A program made the position numbers and the translations under genes. Shown one piece after another: positions 55,963 through 64,000 of a stretch of 64,000 bases of DNA; the stretch's first letter is position 1; each line of letters starts with the position of its first letter. The stretch is taken from NCBI RefSeq assembly GCF_015351235.1, contig NZ_JADKSJ010000001.1, positions 310,001 through 374,000 on the forward strand. The letters are read 5' to 3'. Source of the stretch: Plantibacter sp. VKM Ac-2880. Lineage in GTDB: Bacteria > Actinomycetota > Actinomycetes > Actinomycetales > Microbacteriaceae. The notes beneath the pieces were generated by a model. It was not told the origin of the DNA, ran no database searches, and worked only from the letters and a program-made list of their open reading frames with translations.

Positions 55963-57003
55963 ATGGCAACGATGCGTGACGTCGCGCGGCTCGCCGGAGT
56001 CTCCGTCGCCACCGTCTCGTTCGTCGTCAACGACTCGAAGCCCGTGTCCCCGGCCACCCGCCTCCGGGTCGAGTCGGCCATGGTCGAGCTGGACTTCCGA
56101 CGGAACGCGGTCGCCAGGGCGCTCGCGAGCCGACGCACCCGCATGATCGCGCTGCTCTTCCCCGTCCTGCAGCACCGACTGTCGGACACCGCGGCCCGCT
56201 TCTTCACCGGTGCCGCCGAGGCGGCCTCGGAGCTCGGGTATACCGTTGTCCTCTGGCCGGAGCCGAGCGACCCCGGAGCGCTCCGTGAACTCACCTCGGA
56301 CGGCCTCATCGACGGCGTGATCCTCATGGAGGTGCGGCTCGACGACCACCGGGTCGACAGGTTGCTGGCGGCGCGGACCCCGCTGACGCTCATCGGCCGC
56401 ACGCGCGACCCCTCCGGCCTCGACTACGTCGACGTCGACTTCGAAGGCATGGTGGAGCAGTCGATCGACCGGCTCCAGGAGCTCGGGCATCGGGAGTTCG
56501 TCCTCGTCGAAGAGGTGGAACGCGAGGGGCTCGACGGCTACGGCCCGGTCGTGCGCGTGCAGGAGACGTTCCACGCCGTCTGCGACGAGCGCGGCCTCCG
56601 CGGCCGGACCCTCCGGTGCGCCCCGGATCCCGCCGGCGGTCGCGCGCTCGCGGCGACCCTCGTGGCCGAGGCCCCCGAGGTCACGGCGATCCTCGTCCTC
56701 AACGACCGGGCGGCCCTCGGCCTCGTGAGCGAACTCGGCAAGCTCGGCGTCTCGATCCCGGATGAGCTGTCCGTCGTCCTCATCGGCTCGACGCGCGAGG
56801 TGTCGGAGGCGGCCGATCCGGCGCTCGCCGTCACACTGCTCCCCGCAACGGAACTCGGACGCATGGGCGTGGAGACGCTCGTCGGCCGCCTCGACGGCAC
56901 GCTCGGCGAACTCCGCCACGAGCTCGTGAAGGGTCCGTTCCTCGAAGGCGAGTCACTCGCTCCGCCGCCGGTGGCGAACGGGCGAGCCCGGCTCAGCGGC
57001 TGA
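55963..57003 (+). CDS. LacI-family transcriptional regulator
   Basis: 346 residues. The HTH starts almost at once (MRDVARLAGVSVATVSFVVND, residues 4-24), followed by hinge RNAVARALASRRTRMIALLFP and the effector domain with LSVVLIGSTREVSEAADPALAVT. The start is ATG at 55963 after GCGGGGAC. It is the likely repressor of the divergent operon. Its 3' end overlaps the convergent DUF2156 gene by 11 bases. Confidence 0.93.
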   Translation: MATMRDVARLAGVSVATVSFVVNDSKPVSPATRLRVESAMVELDFRRNAVARALASRRTRMIALLFPVLQHRLSDTAARFFTGAAEAASELGYTVVLWPEPSDPGALRELTSDGLIDGVILMEVRLDDHRVDRLLAARTPLTLIGRTRDPSGLDYVDVDFEGMVEQSIDRLQELGHREFVLVEEVEREGLDGYGPVVRVQETFHAVCDERGLRGRTLRCAPDPAGGRALAATLVAEAPEVTAILVLNDRAALGLVSELGKLGVSIPDELSVVLIGSTREVSEAADPALAVTLLPATELGRMGVETLVGRLDGTLGELRHELVKGPFLEGESLAPPPVANGRARLSG

Positions 57004-59575
57004 GGGTGCGGACGAGCGCGATGGCCTCCTTCGGGGAGACGTCGGGGAGGTAGGCCTTGCCGACGGCCGTGCCGATGAGCGGGAGCGCGAGCGGGTCCGA
57101 GTAGGTCATGTAGATGGTCTCGTACGTCGGGTTGAACTTCGCCTTGAACCGGAACAGCGAGGAGAACCCGTAGGCGGGCTCGAGGGTCTTCGCGAGGAAG
57201 TCCATCAGGCGCGTCATCGCGGTCGCCGGCGGCGGCGTCTCACCCGGCCGGAGCGGTTTCGTGGCCAGCGGAGCGCCGGAGAGCGACAGCACCTCGACCC
57301 CCGTCTCGCGCATGTGCAGCGCGGCCGAGGCGATGAGGAACTCCATGACCCCGTTCAGGCTGCCGTCGGCGCGGCGCATGAAGTCGATCGTCCACCCGAC
57401 GACGCGCCCGTCGCGGTAGGACGGCAACCAGCTCGTGATCGCCTGCAGTCGTCCGTCGGGCCCGATCGCGAGCATGAGGGCGACCTCCGGGTCCTTCAGC
57501 TCCTCCACGGCCCCGAGCGTGAAGCCCATCTCCGGGAGCTCCTTCTCCGCCACCCACTGCTCGGAGATCGACGTGATCTCGTTGACCATCGCCAACGGCA
57601 GCTCGTCCCAGGTGGTCCAGAGCGTCGTCAGCCCCTCCTTGATGCCACGGTTGAGGGCCTGCCGCACCTTCTGCCACGGCTTCCCGGTGAGCTCGAAGGT
57701 CGGCGGGTGCATGAGGGTCTCCTCGCCGACCGACATGACCTGCCAGTCGAGCTCCGCGAACACCGGCAGGTACTGCTCGTGGACGCTGTAGAACACCGGG
57801 ATCCAGCTGTTCGCGTCGCAGAACTCGGCGAACCCGCGGATCGTGGAGCGGCCGTCGGACCCTGGCGCGATCGGATCGGACATCGTGATCGCGATGCCGT
57901 TGATCACCCGGTACGCGACCGCGCTGCGGCCGTCGTCGGCGAACCAGTAGTCGTTGCCCGGCCAGGTCGCCATGAACCCCATGGTGCCGCCGCCGCCCTG
58001 CTTGAGGAGCTGCCGGATGCGGGCGCCGTCCCCCTGGTGCGTCGCCGGTCCGGTCGCGGCGAACAGCCGGAGCATCGCGAGCAGGAACACCGCCCAGAAG
58101 ATGGGGCCGACCCACTCGAACGCGAACACGGTGAGCCCGTCCGTGGGGAAGGTGGGGCTCCCGAGCGAGCCGAGGAACACCCCGGGCAGGAACCGGCGAG
58201 GCACGTCGGACAGGAGGGTGTCGACACCCGCCGGCTCCGGGAGGAACGTGGCGCGGTTGATCCACCCGATGAGCAGCTCGCCGACGAGCAGTACGACGAA
58301 CGCGAACACGACGGTGAACACGAACTCGCGACGGGCGTCACGGGGCGCACGCACTTGGAAGTGCCGGCGCTGCGCGATGAGCAGCAGGGCGAGCGCCAAC
58401 GGGACGACGAGCGCGGCGGCACCCCACAGCAGGATCTCCCACAGGTCCGTCCCGTTCTGGTCGAAGCGGAGCGCGTACACGAACGCGAACGCGCCGATGA
58501 CGGCGAGGGCGAACTTCACGACGATCGTGAGGATGAGCGCGAACCGCCGGCCGTTGCGCAGGCCGATCGCCGCGACGACGAGGAGCACGAGCGGCACGAA
58601 GGTCAGCACGAGGGACCCCGTCCCGGCCTGGCTCGCGATCGCGATCTCACGGTTGCACTCGTCGGTGAAGCTCGCTGCGCAGCGGCCCATGACCTCGTCG
58701 TAGTCCGGGACGGTGTCGCTGAACACGTTCCCGAGGTAGGAGAGCAGGCCGATCGCGTTGGGGGAGATGATCGAGATGAGCGGCCCGATCGCCGACACCG
58801 AGATCGTCGCCGCCAGCAGTGTCCTCGTCTCCTGGTGCGAGCTGCGGTTCCAGCGGGTGCGCTGCCGGCCCAGGGCCCGCGCGAGCACCCGCCCGAGCAC
58901 GAGCCCGAGCATGGCGGCGATGAGCCGGTACACGTCGGTCGTGTCGCCGTTGTAGAGCACGAACATGAGGATGAACCCGATCGTGATCACCCGGATGCGT
59001 CGTCGCCAGAGGGGGAGGGCGAAGGCGCTCGCCGCGAGCAGCGCACCCACGATGCCGACGAAGGGGTCGAGCGTCAGGTCGAGCTCCACGGTGATCGCCC
59101 AGAGTTCGCCGATGGCGGCCCCGATCGCCTGCAGGCCGATGCCCACGAGCGTGCCGGCCACCCCGAGGACGAGGAAGATCCAGAGGGTGCGCCGCGAACC
59201 CATGAGGCGTTCGGCGACCCCGAGCAGCCCGACGGCGCCGAGGACGGCGAAGACGAGTTGGAAGGGGTCCCAGGCGATGACCAGGGCGCTGAGCGGCGTC
59301 CACCAGTGCCCGGCCTGGACGGTCGTCGCGAACCCGGCGGCCCACTGCTCCTGGACCGCCGTCGAAGCGGGTCCGGTCGCCGTGCCGGTCAGGACCGCGA
59401 GGACGAGGATGATCGCTGCGAGCCCGAAGCTCACGGGCGTCCCTCGGACGAACCGGACGGCTGACGCCTGGAAGCCCGCGAGCCGTGCGGCGGTGCGTGA
59501 TCGCCGCGACTCCGTCGATGTCGTGCCCGTCGCTGTGGGAGGTGCGCCCGTCCCCGGTGTCTCGCTCGAGCTCAT
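56993..59575 (-). CDS. Rhomboid-like membrane protein with C-terminal DUF2156 domain (MprF-like)
   Basis: 860 residues. The N-terminal helices resemble rhomboid (GHWWTPLSALVI at 89-100, ERLMGSRRTLWIF), but the catalytic motif reads GIVG (174-177) in place of GxSG and the His position is occupied by YR (216-217), so it is a pseudo-rhomboid. More helices follow to about 510. A GNAT-like DUF2156 domain (about 525-850; GFMATWPGNDYWFADDGRSAVAYR, KPWQKVRQALNRG, DFMRRADGSLNGVMEFLI) resembles lysyl-phosphatidylglycerol synthase C-termini. The start is ATG at 59575 after GGAAGGG. It parallels the fusion at 32450-35398 but lacks DedA. Confidence 0.88.
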   Translation of the reverse strand: MSSSETPGTGAPPTATGTTSTESRRSRTAARLAGFQASAVRFVRGTPVSFGLAAIILVLAVLTGTATGPASTAVQEQWAAGFATTVQAGHWWTPLSALVIAWDPFQLVFAVLGAVGLLGVAERLMGSRRTLWIFLVLGVAGTLVGIGLQAIGAAIGELWAITVELDLTLDPFVGIVGALLAASAFALPLWRRRIRVITIGFILMFVLYNGDTTDVYRLIAAMLGLVLGRVLARALGRQRTRWNRSSHQETRTLLAATISVSAIGPLISIISPNAIGLLSYLGNVFSDTVPDYDEVMGRCAASFTDECNREIAIASQAGTGSLVLTFVPLVLLVVAAIGLRNGRRFALILTIVVKFALAVIGAFAFVYALRFDQNGTDLWEILLWGAAALVVPLALALLLIAQRRHFQVRAPRDARREFVFTVVFAFVVLLVGELLIGWINRATFLPEPAGVDTLLSDVPRRFLPGVFLGSLGSPTFPTDGLTVFAFEWVGPIFWAVFLLAMLRLFAATGPATHQGDGARIRQLLKQGGGGTMGFMATWPGNDYWFADDGRSAVAYRVINGIAITMSDPIAPGSDGRSTIRGFAEFCDANSWIPVFYSVHEQYLPVFAELDWQVMSVGEETLMHPPTFELTGKPWQKVRQALNRGIKEGLTTLWTTWDELPLAMVNEITSISEQWVAEKELPEMGFTLGAVEELKDPEVALMLAIGPDGRLQAITSWLPSYRDGRVVGWTIDFMRRADGSLNGVMEFLIASAALHMRETGVEVLSLSGAPLATKPLRPGETPPPATAMTRLMDFLAKTLEPAYGFSSLFRFKAKFNPTYETIYMTYSDPLALPLIGTAVGKAYLPDVSPKEAIALVRTLSR

Positions 59576-59824
59576 GATGTCCCTTCCGCCGTGCTGTCCG
59601 GCGTGCCACTCCTCACGATCATGGCCTGCGGGGAGCTGACTTGGCGAGTCCGCCGGGCGGCTTCACGGCGGAGGTGCGCGCCGTGGGGCCGCGGGTCCGC
59701 CGCTCGTGCCCGGTTTGGTGGTGCTCAGCGACGCGCCCGTAGGATTGGAGGGTTCCGGGAGCGGGCGCCAGCCAGGCGTCAGCACCGAAGACACCGCCGC
59801 GAGTAGCGGCATGGAGAGGTCCAC
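59576..59824 (+). other. glyS upstream region with probable promoter
   Basis: This 249-base divergent interval contains TAGGAT (59740-59745), a good -10, preceded at 19-base spacing by TTGGTG (59715-59720). The implied leader is about 70 bases and ends in GAGAGG before the ATG. I looked for a T-box specifier/antiterminator element and saw no T-box motif. No gene is seen here. Confidence 0.5.
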
Positions 59825-61216
59825 ATGGCAGAGCAGTCCCGACTCGATTCCGTCGTCACCCTGGCGCAGCACCGAGGGTTCGTCTTCCCCTCCGGCGACA
59901 TCTACGGCGGAACCCGGTCGGCGTGGGACTACGGGCCCCTCGGCGTGGAGCTCAAGGAGAACATCAAGAAGCAGTGGTGGAACGCCTTCGTGCGCGGCCG
60001 CGGCGACATGGTGGGTCTCGACTCCGCCGTCATCCTCCCCACCGCCGTCTGGGAGGCGTCCGGTCACGTCAAGGTCTTCAGCGACCCGCTGACCGAATCG
60101 CTCATCACCCACAAGCGCTACCGGGCCGACCACCTCTTCGAGGCGTACGAGGCCGAGCACGGCCACCCGCCGGAGAACGGCCTCGCCGACATCCCCGACC
60201 CTGAGCACCCGTCGAAGATCGGCCAGTGGACCGAGATCCGCCAGATGTCCGGTCTGTTGAAGACGTTCCTCGGTGTCGTCGACGACGAGTCGGGCCTGCA
60301 CTACCTGCGCCCGGAGACCGCGCAGGGCATCTTCACCAACTTCTCGAACGTCCTGCAGACGGCACGCAAGAAGCCGCCGTTCGGCATCGGCCAGATCGGC
60401 AAGGCGTTCCGCAACGAGATCACCCCCGGCAACTTCATCTTCCGGACCCGCGAGTTCGAGCAGATGGAGATCGAGTTCTTCGTCGAGCCCGGCACGGACG
60501 ACGAGTGGCAGCAGACGTGGATGGACCTCTGCTGGGCGTGGTTCATCGACCTCGGCATGACGCCCGACAACATCCGTTGGTTCGAGCACCCGCAGGAGAA
60601 GCTCGCACACTACTCGAAGCGCACCGTCGACATCGAGTACAAGTTCGGCTTCGCCGGCAGCGAGTGGGGCGAGCTCATGGGCGTCGCGAACCGCACCGAC
60701 TACGACCTCAAGGTGCACGCTGAGAGCTCGGGCAAGGACCTCAGCTACTTCGACCAGGCCAAGAACGAGCGGTACATCCCGTACGTCATCGAGCCGTCCT
60801 TCGGCCTGACGCGTGCGCTCATGGCCTTCCTCGTCGACGCCTACGAGGAGCAGGAGCTGCCGCCGAACGCCAAGGGCAAGATCGAGAAGCGCACCGTGCT
60901 GCACCTCGACCCGCGCCTCGCACCGGTGAAGGTCGCCGTGCTGCCGTTGTCTCGCAACGAGGCGCTCTCGCCGCTCGCCCGCCAGATCGGCGACGAGCTG
61001 CGTGGCTCCTGGAACATCGACTTCGACGACTCGGGCGCGATCGGGCGCCGCTATCGCCGTCAGGACGAGATCGGCACCCCGTTCTGCGTCACGGTGGACT
61101 TCGACTCCCTCGAGGACAACGCGGTGACGGTCCGTGACCGCGACAGCATGCAGCAGGAGCGCGTCGCGATCGACGAGCTGTACGCCTACCTCGCCACGCG
61201 CCTCAAGGGCGCGTAG
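59825..61216 (+). CDS. glyS: Glycyl-tRNA synthetase, single-chain dimeric type
   Basis: 463 residues, the usual size for the alpha2-type enzyme of actinobacteria. Class II motifs are visible: [17 protein letters not shown] in the N-terminal part, motif 2 [34 protein letters not shown] region, motif 3 [14 protein letters not shown], and the C-terminal anticodon-binding domain beginning [13 protein letters not shown]. It charges tRNA-Gly for translation and is essential. The start is ATG at 59825. Confidence 0.97.
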   Translation: MAEQSRLDSVVTLAQHRGFVFPSGDIYGGTRSAWDYGPLGVELKENIKKQWWNAFVRGRGDMVGLDSAVILPTAVWEASGHVKVFSDPLTESLITHKRYRADHLFEAYEAEHGHPPENGLADIPDPEHPSKIGQWTEIRQMSGLLKTFLGVVDDESGLHYLRPETAQGIFTNFSNVLQTARKKPPFGIGQIGKAFRNEITPGNFIFRTREFEQMEIEFFVEPGTDDEWQQTWMDLCWAWFIDLGMTPDNIRWFEHPQEKLAHYSKRTVDIEYKFGFAGSEWGELMGVANRTDYDLKVHAESSGKDLSYFDQAKNERYIPYVIEPSFGLTRALMAFLVDAYEEQELPPNAKGKIEKRTVLHLDPRLAPVKVAVLPLSRNEALSPLARQIGDELRGSWNIDFDDSGAIGRRYRRQDEIGTPFCVTVDFDSLEDNAVTVRDRDSMQQERVAIDELYAYLATRLKGA

Positions 61217-61232
61217 GACTCCACCGCTCCAC

Positions 61233-61293
61233 ACGAACGCCCGCTCGCCCATTCCTGGGCGAGCGGGCGTTCGTTCGCCCAGGAATGGGCGAA
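61233..61293. terminator. Two alternative terminator hairpins after glyS
   Basis: A perfect 19-bp stem (ACGAACGCCCGCTCGCCCA with its complement, loop TTCC) spans 61233-61274. A second hairpin, TTCGCCCA / TGGGCGAA with loop GGAA, spans 61274-61293. The 16-base core of the first is the exact reverse complement of the core of the second. The genes on both sides converge here, so it can terminate both. Confidence 0.82.
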
Positions 61294-61313
61294 CGGGGGC
61301 CGATTGCTCGGGG

Positions 61314-62057
61314 CTAGGCGTTGCCGAGCGAGGTGTCGAGGAACGCGAGCGTCTTGACCCAGGCGTCGGCGGCCGCGTCCTCGCGGTAGGTGATCGTGTT
61401 GGTGTCGTTGAAGAACGCGTGTCCGGCCTCGGGGTAGACGGTGGCCGTGAACTCGACGCGCGCGTCCTCCATCGTGGTCGTGAGGTCGGGGAGGCTCTTC
61501 ATGAGGTCCTCGTCCTGGTCGCCGTAGAACGCGAGCACCGGGCAGGCGATCGACGTGACGGCCTCGGGCTCCGGCGGGTACCCGTAGAACGGGACGGCGG
61601 CGCGGATGCGACGGTCGGCGGCCGCGAGCGCGAAGCTGTACCCGCCACCGAAGCAGAACCCGACCACGGCGACGCGTCCGTCGACACCGTCCTCGTCGAA
61701 CAGGACGTCGACGGCCTTGCCGAGGTACCCGAGCGCCTCCTCGGCGTACTCCGGCGACTTCGCCACCGACAGTGCCTCGCGGAACCGCGGCTGGGCGGCC
61801 GTGCGGGTCGCCTCGTCGCCACTGAACACCAGCTCCTGCAGCTCCGTACCGATCTCGGGAGTGACCCCGGCGCCGCTCAGGATGTCGGGCGCGACGACGA
61901 TGTAGCCCTCCGCGGCGAAGCGGTCGGCGACGTCGATGATGTGCGGGACGAGCCCCCAGATCTCGTGGATGAGGACGAGCCCGCCGCGGAGTTCGACGCC
62001 CTTCGGAGGGTCGGCGCGGTAGGCGGTGACGCCCTTGGTCAGCGTGATGGTGGTCAT
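61314..62057 (-). CDS. Dienelactone hydrolase-family protein
   Basis: 247-residue alpha/beta hydrolase. The nucleophile elbow is GFCFGG with Cys135; the acid is in FYGDQDE (about 180-182) and the His in PEAGHAFF (His213), the complete Cys-Asp-His triad of dienelactone hydrolase. The LIHEIWGL block near residue 30 is typical. The enzyme opens lactones; the natural substrate of such single-gene homologues is often unknown. The start is ATG at 62057. Cytoplasmic. Confidence 0.93.
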   Translation of the reverse strand: MTTITLTKGVTAYRADPPKGVELRGGLVLIHEIWGLVPHIIDVADRFAAEGYIVVAPDILSGAGVTPEIGTELQELVFSGDEATRTAAQPRFREALSVAKSPEYAEEALGYLGKAVDVLFDEDGVDGRVAVVGFCFGGGYSFALAAADRRIRAAVPFYGYPPEPEAVTSIACPVLAFYGDQDEDLMKSLPDLTTTMEDARVEFTATVYPEAGHAFFNDTNTITYREDAAADAWVKTLAFLDTSLGNA

Positions 62058-62122
62058 GTCGCCAGTGTTCCAGCCGACCCTCCGCGACACCTGGGGGTTG
62101 CGCTGGGTGGACAGTGGGCGCC

Positions 62123-62192
62123 CTTCGACAAGCTCAGGGACCGGGCCCTTCGACAAGCTCAGGGACCGGGCCCTTCGACAAGCTCAGGGACC
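62123..62192. repeat. Tandem family-2 repeat, three copies
   Basis: CTTCGACAAGCTCAGGGACC occurs at 62123, 62148 and 62173, an exact 25-bp period with GGGCC filler. It begins 11 bases past the hexosaminidase stop (reading the minus strand) and lies upstream of the hydrolase gene. Confidence 0.95.
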
Positions 62193-62203
62193 GAGGTGCT
62201 GGC

Positions 62204-63850
62204 TCAGGGGTCGGCGCGCTCGGCGCGGATGTCCTTCGTGAGTTCCTCGACGAGGGCGGCACGCTGCTCGCGCGTGGAAGGACGGCCCTCGGCGTCGGGA
62301 CGTTCCTGCCACGGCAGCGGACCCGACGCCCGCCGGTACTCGACCCCGAGCGCGTCGAGCCGGGCCAGGTGCTGCCCGAGACGTTCCTCGAACCCCGCGA
62401 GGTCGCGTTCCCGACCGACCCACGCCACCTCCGCGAGCGCGCACAGTCGCGGGTACGCGTGGTAGTCGATCACCCGCGCCGAGTCCATGTGCTCGGTCCA
62501 GATGTTCGCCTGCACGCCGATGACGTGCGCGCCCTCCGCCTCCGTGAGCTCAGCGGGCACGGGCTCGAAGGTGTAGACCTCGGCGACGGTGAGCGGCGGG
62601 CCGACCGGGATGGGCTCGCGCGGGTCGTCGGACTCCCGGTAGTCGAGGTACACGCGGTCGTCCGGGCAGGCGATGACGTCGTAGCCCTGGCGCGCGGCCA
62701 CGACCGCACCGAACTCACCGCGCCACGAGGCGACGGTCGCGTCCTTCGGCAGCCCGCCGCCCTCGAGGATCTCGTCCCAACCGTAGAGCCGCCGGCCGGC
62801 CGCGGACAGGTGCGTCTCGAGCTGGCGGATGAACCAGGCCTGCAGCTCTTCCACGGAGGCGAGCCCGCGCTCGGCCATGAGGGCCTGCGTGCTCGGGCTC
62901 GCCGCCCAGCGGGTCTTCTTCGCCTCGTCGCCGCCGACACCGATGAAGGTGGAGGGGAACAGCTCCATCACCTCGTCGAACACCGTGCGGAAGAAGTCGA
63001 CGGTCGCCTCGCCCATGTCGAGGATCGCCTCGTTGATGCCCCAGCGCGTCCACACCGACGGCTCGTCGGGGTCCTGGGCGACGTCGGGGACCGCGAGTTC
63101 CGGATAGGCGGCGATGATGGCTCGCGCGTGGCCGGGCAGATCGACCTCGGGGACGACGGTGATCGAGCGGGCTGCGGCGTAGGCGACGATCTCGCGGAGG
63201 TCGTCCTTCGTGTAGAAGCCGCCGTGGGGCCGGCCATCGCCCGGTGCGTGCCGTGCGGCGCCGTGCTGGCTCTCCGTTCGCCAACCGCCCACCTCGGTGA
63301 GCTTCGGGAAGGCGTCGATCTGGATACGCCACCCCTGGTCGTCGGTCAGGTGGAAGTGGAGGACGTTCAGCTTGTGTCGCGCGGCGAGGTCGATGAAGCG
63401 GAGGACGTCGGCCTTCGGGAGGAAGTGCCGGGCGACGTCGAGCATGACGCCGCGCCAGCCGAAGCGGGGTGCGTCCTCGATCGTCGTGGCCGGCACGGTC
63501 CAGTCGACGCCCTGCACGAGCGCCCGGCGGTTGACGGCGGGCGGCAGGAGCTGGGTGAGGGTCACCGCTCCGGAGAAGGCCCCCGACGCGTCGGATGCGA
63601 CGATCCGCACACCCGCCTCGCTCACCGTCAGACGGTAGCCGCCGGCGGCCAGGCCGTCCTCGTGGATGAACGCGATGCTGTCGGTCCGCAGGTCGATGCG
63701 GGCGTCGAGGTCGTAGCCCGTCGATGCCTGCAGGACCTCGCGCAACCAGCGGCTCGCCGCCGTGAAGCGGCGGTCCCCGCCGAGGCCGGTCGTGTCGCGG
63801 AGCGTGAACGCGCCGTCGTGCTGGTGGACGGTCGTCGGCAGGGGAAGCAT
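62204..63850 (-). CDS. Beta-N-acetylhexosaminidase, glycoside hydrolase family 20
   Basis: 548 residues. An N-terminal GH20b-like domain (about 1-125) precedes the catalytic barrel starting FGWRGVMLDVARHFLP. LNVLHFHLTDDQGWRI and the catalytic pair Asp308-Glu309 in FIGVGGDEAKK are clear. The enzyme releases terminal GlcNAc or GalNAc with substrate assistance. No signal peptide is seen, so it acts inside the cell on imported chito-oligosaccharides or glycans. The start is ATG at 63850 after GGAGACC. It lies 25 bases after the partial gene at the window edge, probably in one operon. Confidence 0.95.
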   Translation of the reverse strand: MLPLPTTVHQHDGAFTLRDTTGLGGDRRFTAASRWLREVLQASTGYDLDARIDLRTDSIAFIHEDGLAAGGYRLTVSEAGVRIVASDASGAFSGAVTLTQLLPPAVNRRALVQGVDWTVPATTIEDAPRFGWRGVMLDVARHFLPKADVLRFIDLAARHKLNVLHFHLTDDQGWRIQIDAFPKLTEVGGWRTESQHGAARHAPGDGRPHGGFYTKDDLREIVAYAAARSITVVPEVDLPGHARAIIAAYPELAVPDVAQDPDEPSVWTRWGINEAILDMGEATVDFFRTVFDEVMELFPSTFIGVGGDEAKKTRWAASPSTQALMAERGLASVEELQAWFIRQLETHLSAAGRRLYGWDEILEGGGLPKDATVASWRGEFGAVVAARQGYDVIACPDDRVYLDYRESDDPREPIPVGPPLTVAEVYTFEPVPAELTEAEGAHVIGVQANIWTEHMDSARVIDYHAYPRLCALAEVAWVGRERDLAGFEERLGQHLARLDALGVEYRRASGPLPWQERPDAEGRPSTREQRAALVEELTKDIRAERADP

Positions 63851-63875
63851 CGGTGGTCTCCTCGGGTGGACGTGC

Positions 63876-64000
63876 TCAGGCGCGGGTGTCGACGAGCGTG
63901 GTGAGGCGGTCGGCGATCAGCGTATCCGAGACGACCGTGAGCGGCGTCTGACCCGCTTCGACGGCGAGGTCGGCGATGCTGCGGCCGACGAGCTCCTGCA
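63876..64000 (-). CDS. C-terminal fragment of an unidentified protein, 5' end beyond the window
   Basis: The minus strand is open from the window edge to a TGA at 63876-63878. It encodes the last about 40 residues, ending LIADRLTTLVDTRA. The fragment is too short to assign. Codon use fits a real gene, and the 25-base gap to the hexosaminidase start suggests an operon, so a role in amino-sugar or glycan uptake or regulation is plausible. Confidence 0.6.
   Translation of the reverse strand, partial: QELVGRSIADLAVEAGQTPLTVVSDTLIADRLTTLVDTRA

Noticed and set aside
59576-59824. T-box riboswitch upstream of glycyl-tRNA synthetase
   Set aside because: The leader is only about 70 bases and I found no T-box antiterminator motif or specifier stem.

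Overview
The window is high-GC DNA from an actinobacterium, most likely a member of the Microbacteriaceae. The supporting signs are strong G/C third-position bias, NucS in place of MutS/MutL, GTG starts, several apparently leaderless genes, and many LacI-type regulators paired with sugar ABC transporters. I cannot name the genus. No rRNA, tRNA, transposase, integrase, phage gene or CRISPR array is visible. It reads as chromosomal DNA of a saprophytic or plant-associated bacterium specialised in carbohydrates.

Layout. 1-11567 is a hexuronate/sugar-acid locus. A minus-strand operon (binding protein, two permeases, two TIM-barrel isomerases, a Gfo/Idh oxidoreductase, a LacI regulator) diverges from uxaC, a fructuronate reductase and mannonate dehydratase, which convert glucuronate to 2-keto-3-deoxygluconate (KDG). 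11829-19445 is a second sugar-acid locus: RidA, IclR and KDG kinase on the minus strand face a PLP-dependent lyase, KDPG aldolase, N-acyl-D-amino-acid deacylase and GntP permease on the plus strand. Together these fit uptake, deacylation, deamination, phosphorylation and cleavage of an N-acyl amino-sugar acid such as N-acetylglucosaminate. The kinase and aldolase can also serve the KDG made next door.

19646-26469 holds nucS, a small membrane protein, an MFS/LacI divergent pair, an M20 peptidase, a YbjQ protein and a GH125 mannosidase. 26519-30238 is an ABC exporter/two-component operon. 30426-37527 holds a lipoprotein, a MATE pump, a three-domain DedA-rhomboid-DUF2156 fusion and an M13 metallopeptidase. 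37880-39319 is argG.

39616-45653 is a LacI-controlled amino-acid-type ABC transporter with a DAO oxidase and a Gfo/Idh enzyme. 45780-49283 holds a methyltransferase, leucyl aminopeptidase and an unknown protein. 49335-57003 is a LacI-controlled sugar ABC/ThuA/Gfo operon. 56993-63850 holds a second rhomboid-like/DUF2156 protein, glycyl-tRNA synthetase, a dienelactone hydrolase and a GH20 hexosaminidase. A C-terminal coding fragment runs off the right edge.

Intergenic DNA is unusually patterned. One 73-85 bp inverted-repeat family (ACTCAGGA...TCCTGAGT) lies only between convergent genes. A second repeat (CTTCGACAAGCTCAGGGACC) lies only between co-directional genes, nearly always in one orientation relative to the upstream gene. 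Divergent gene pairs carry clear palindromic operators.
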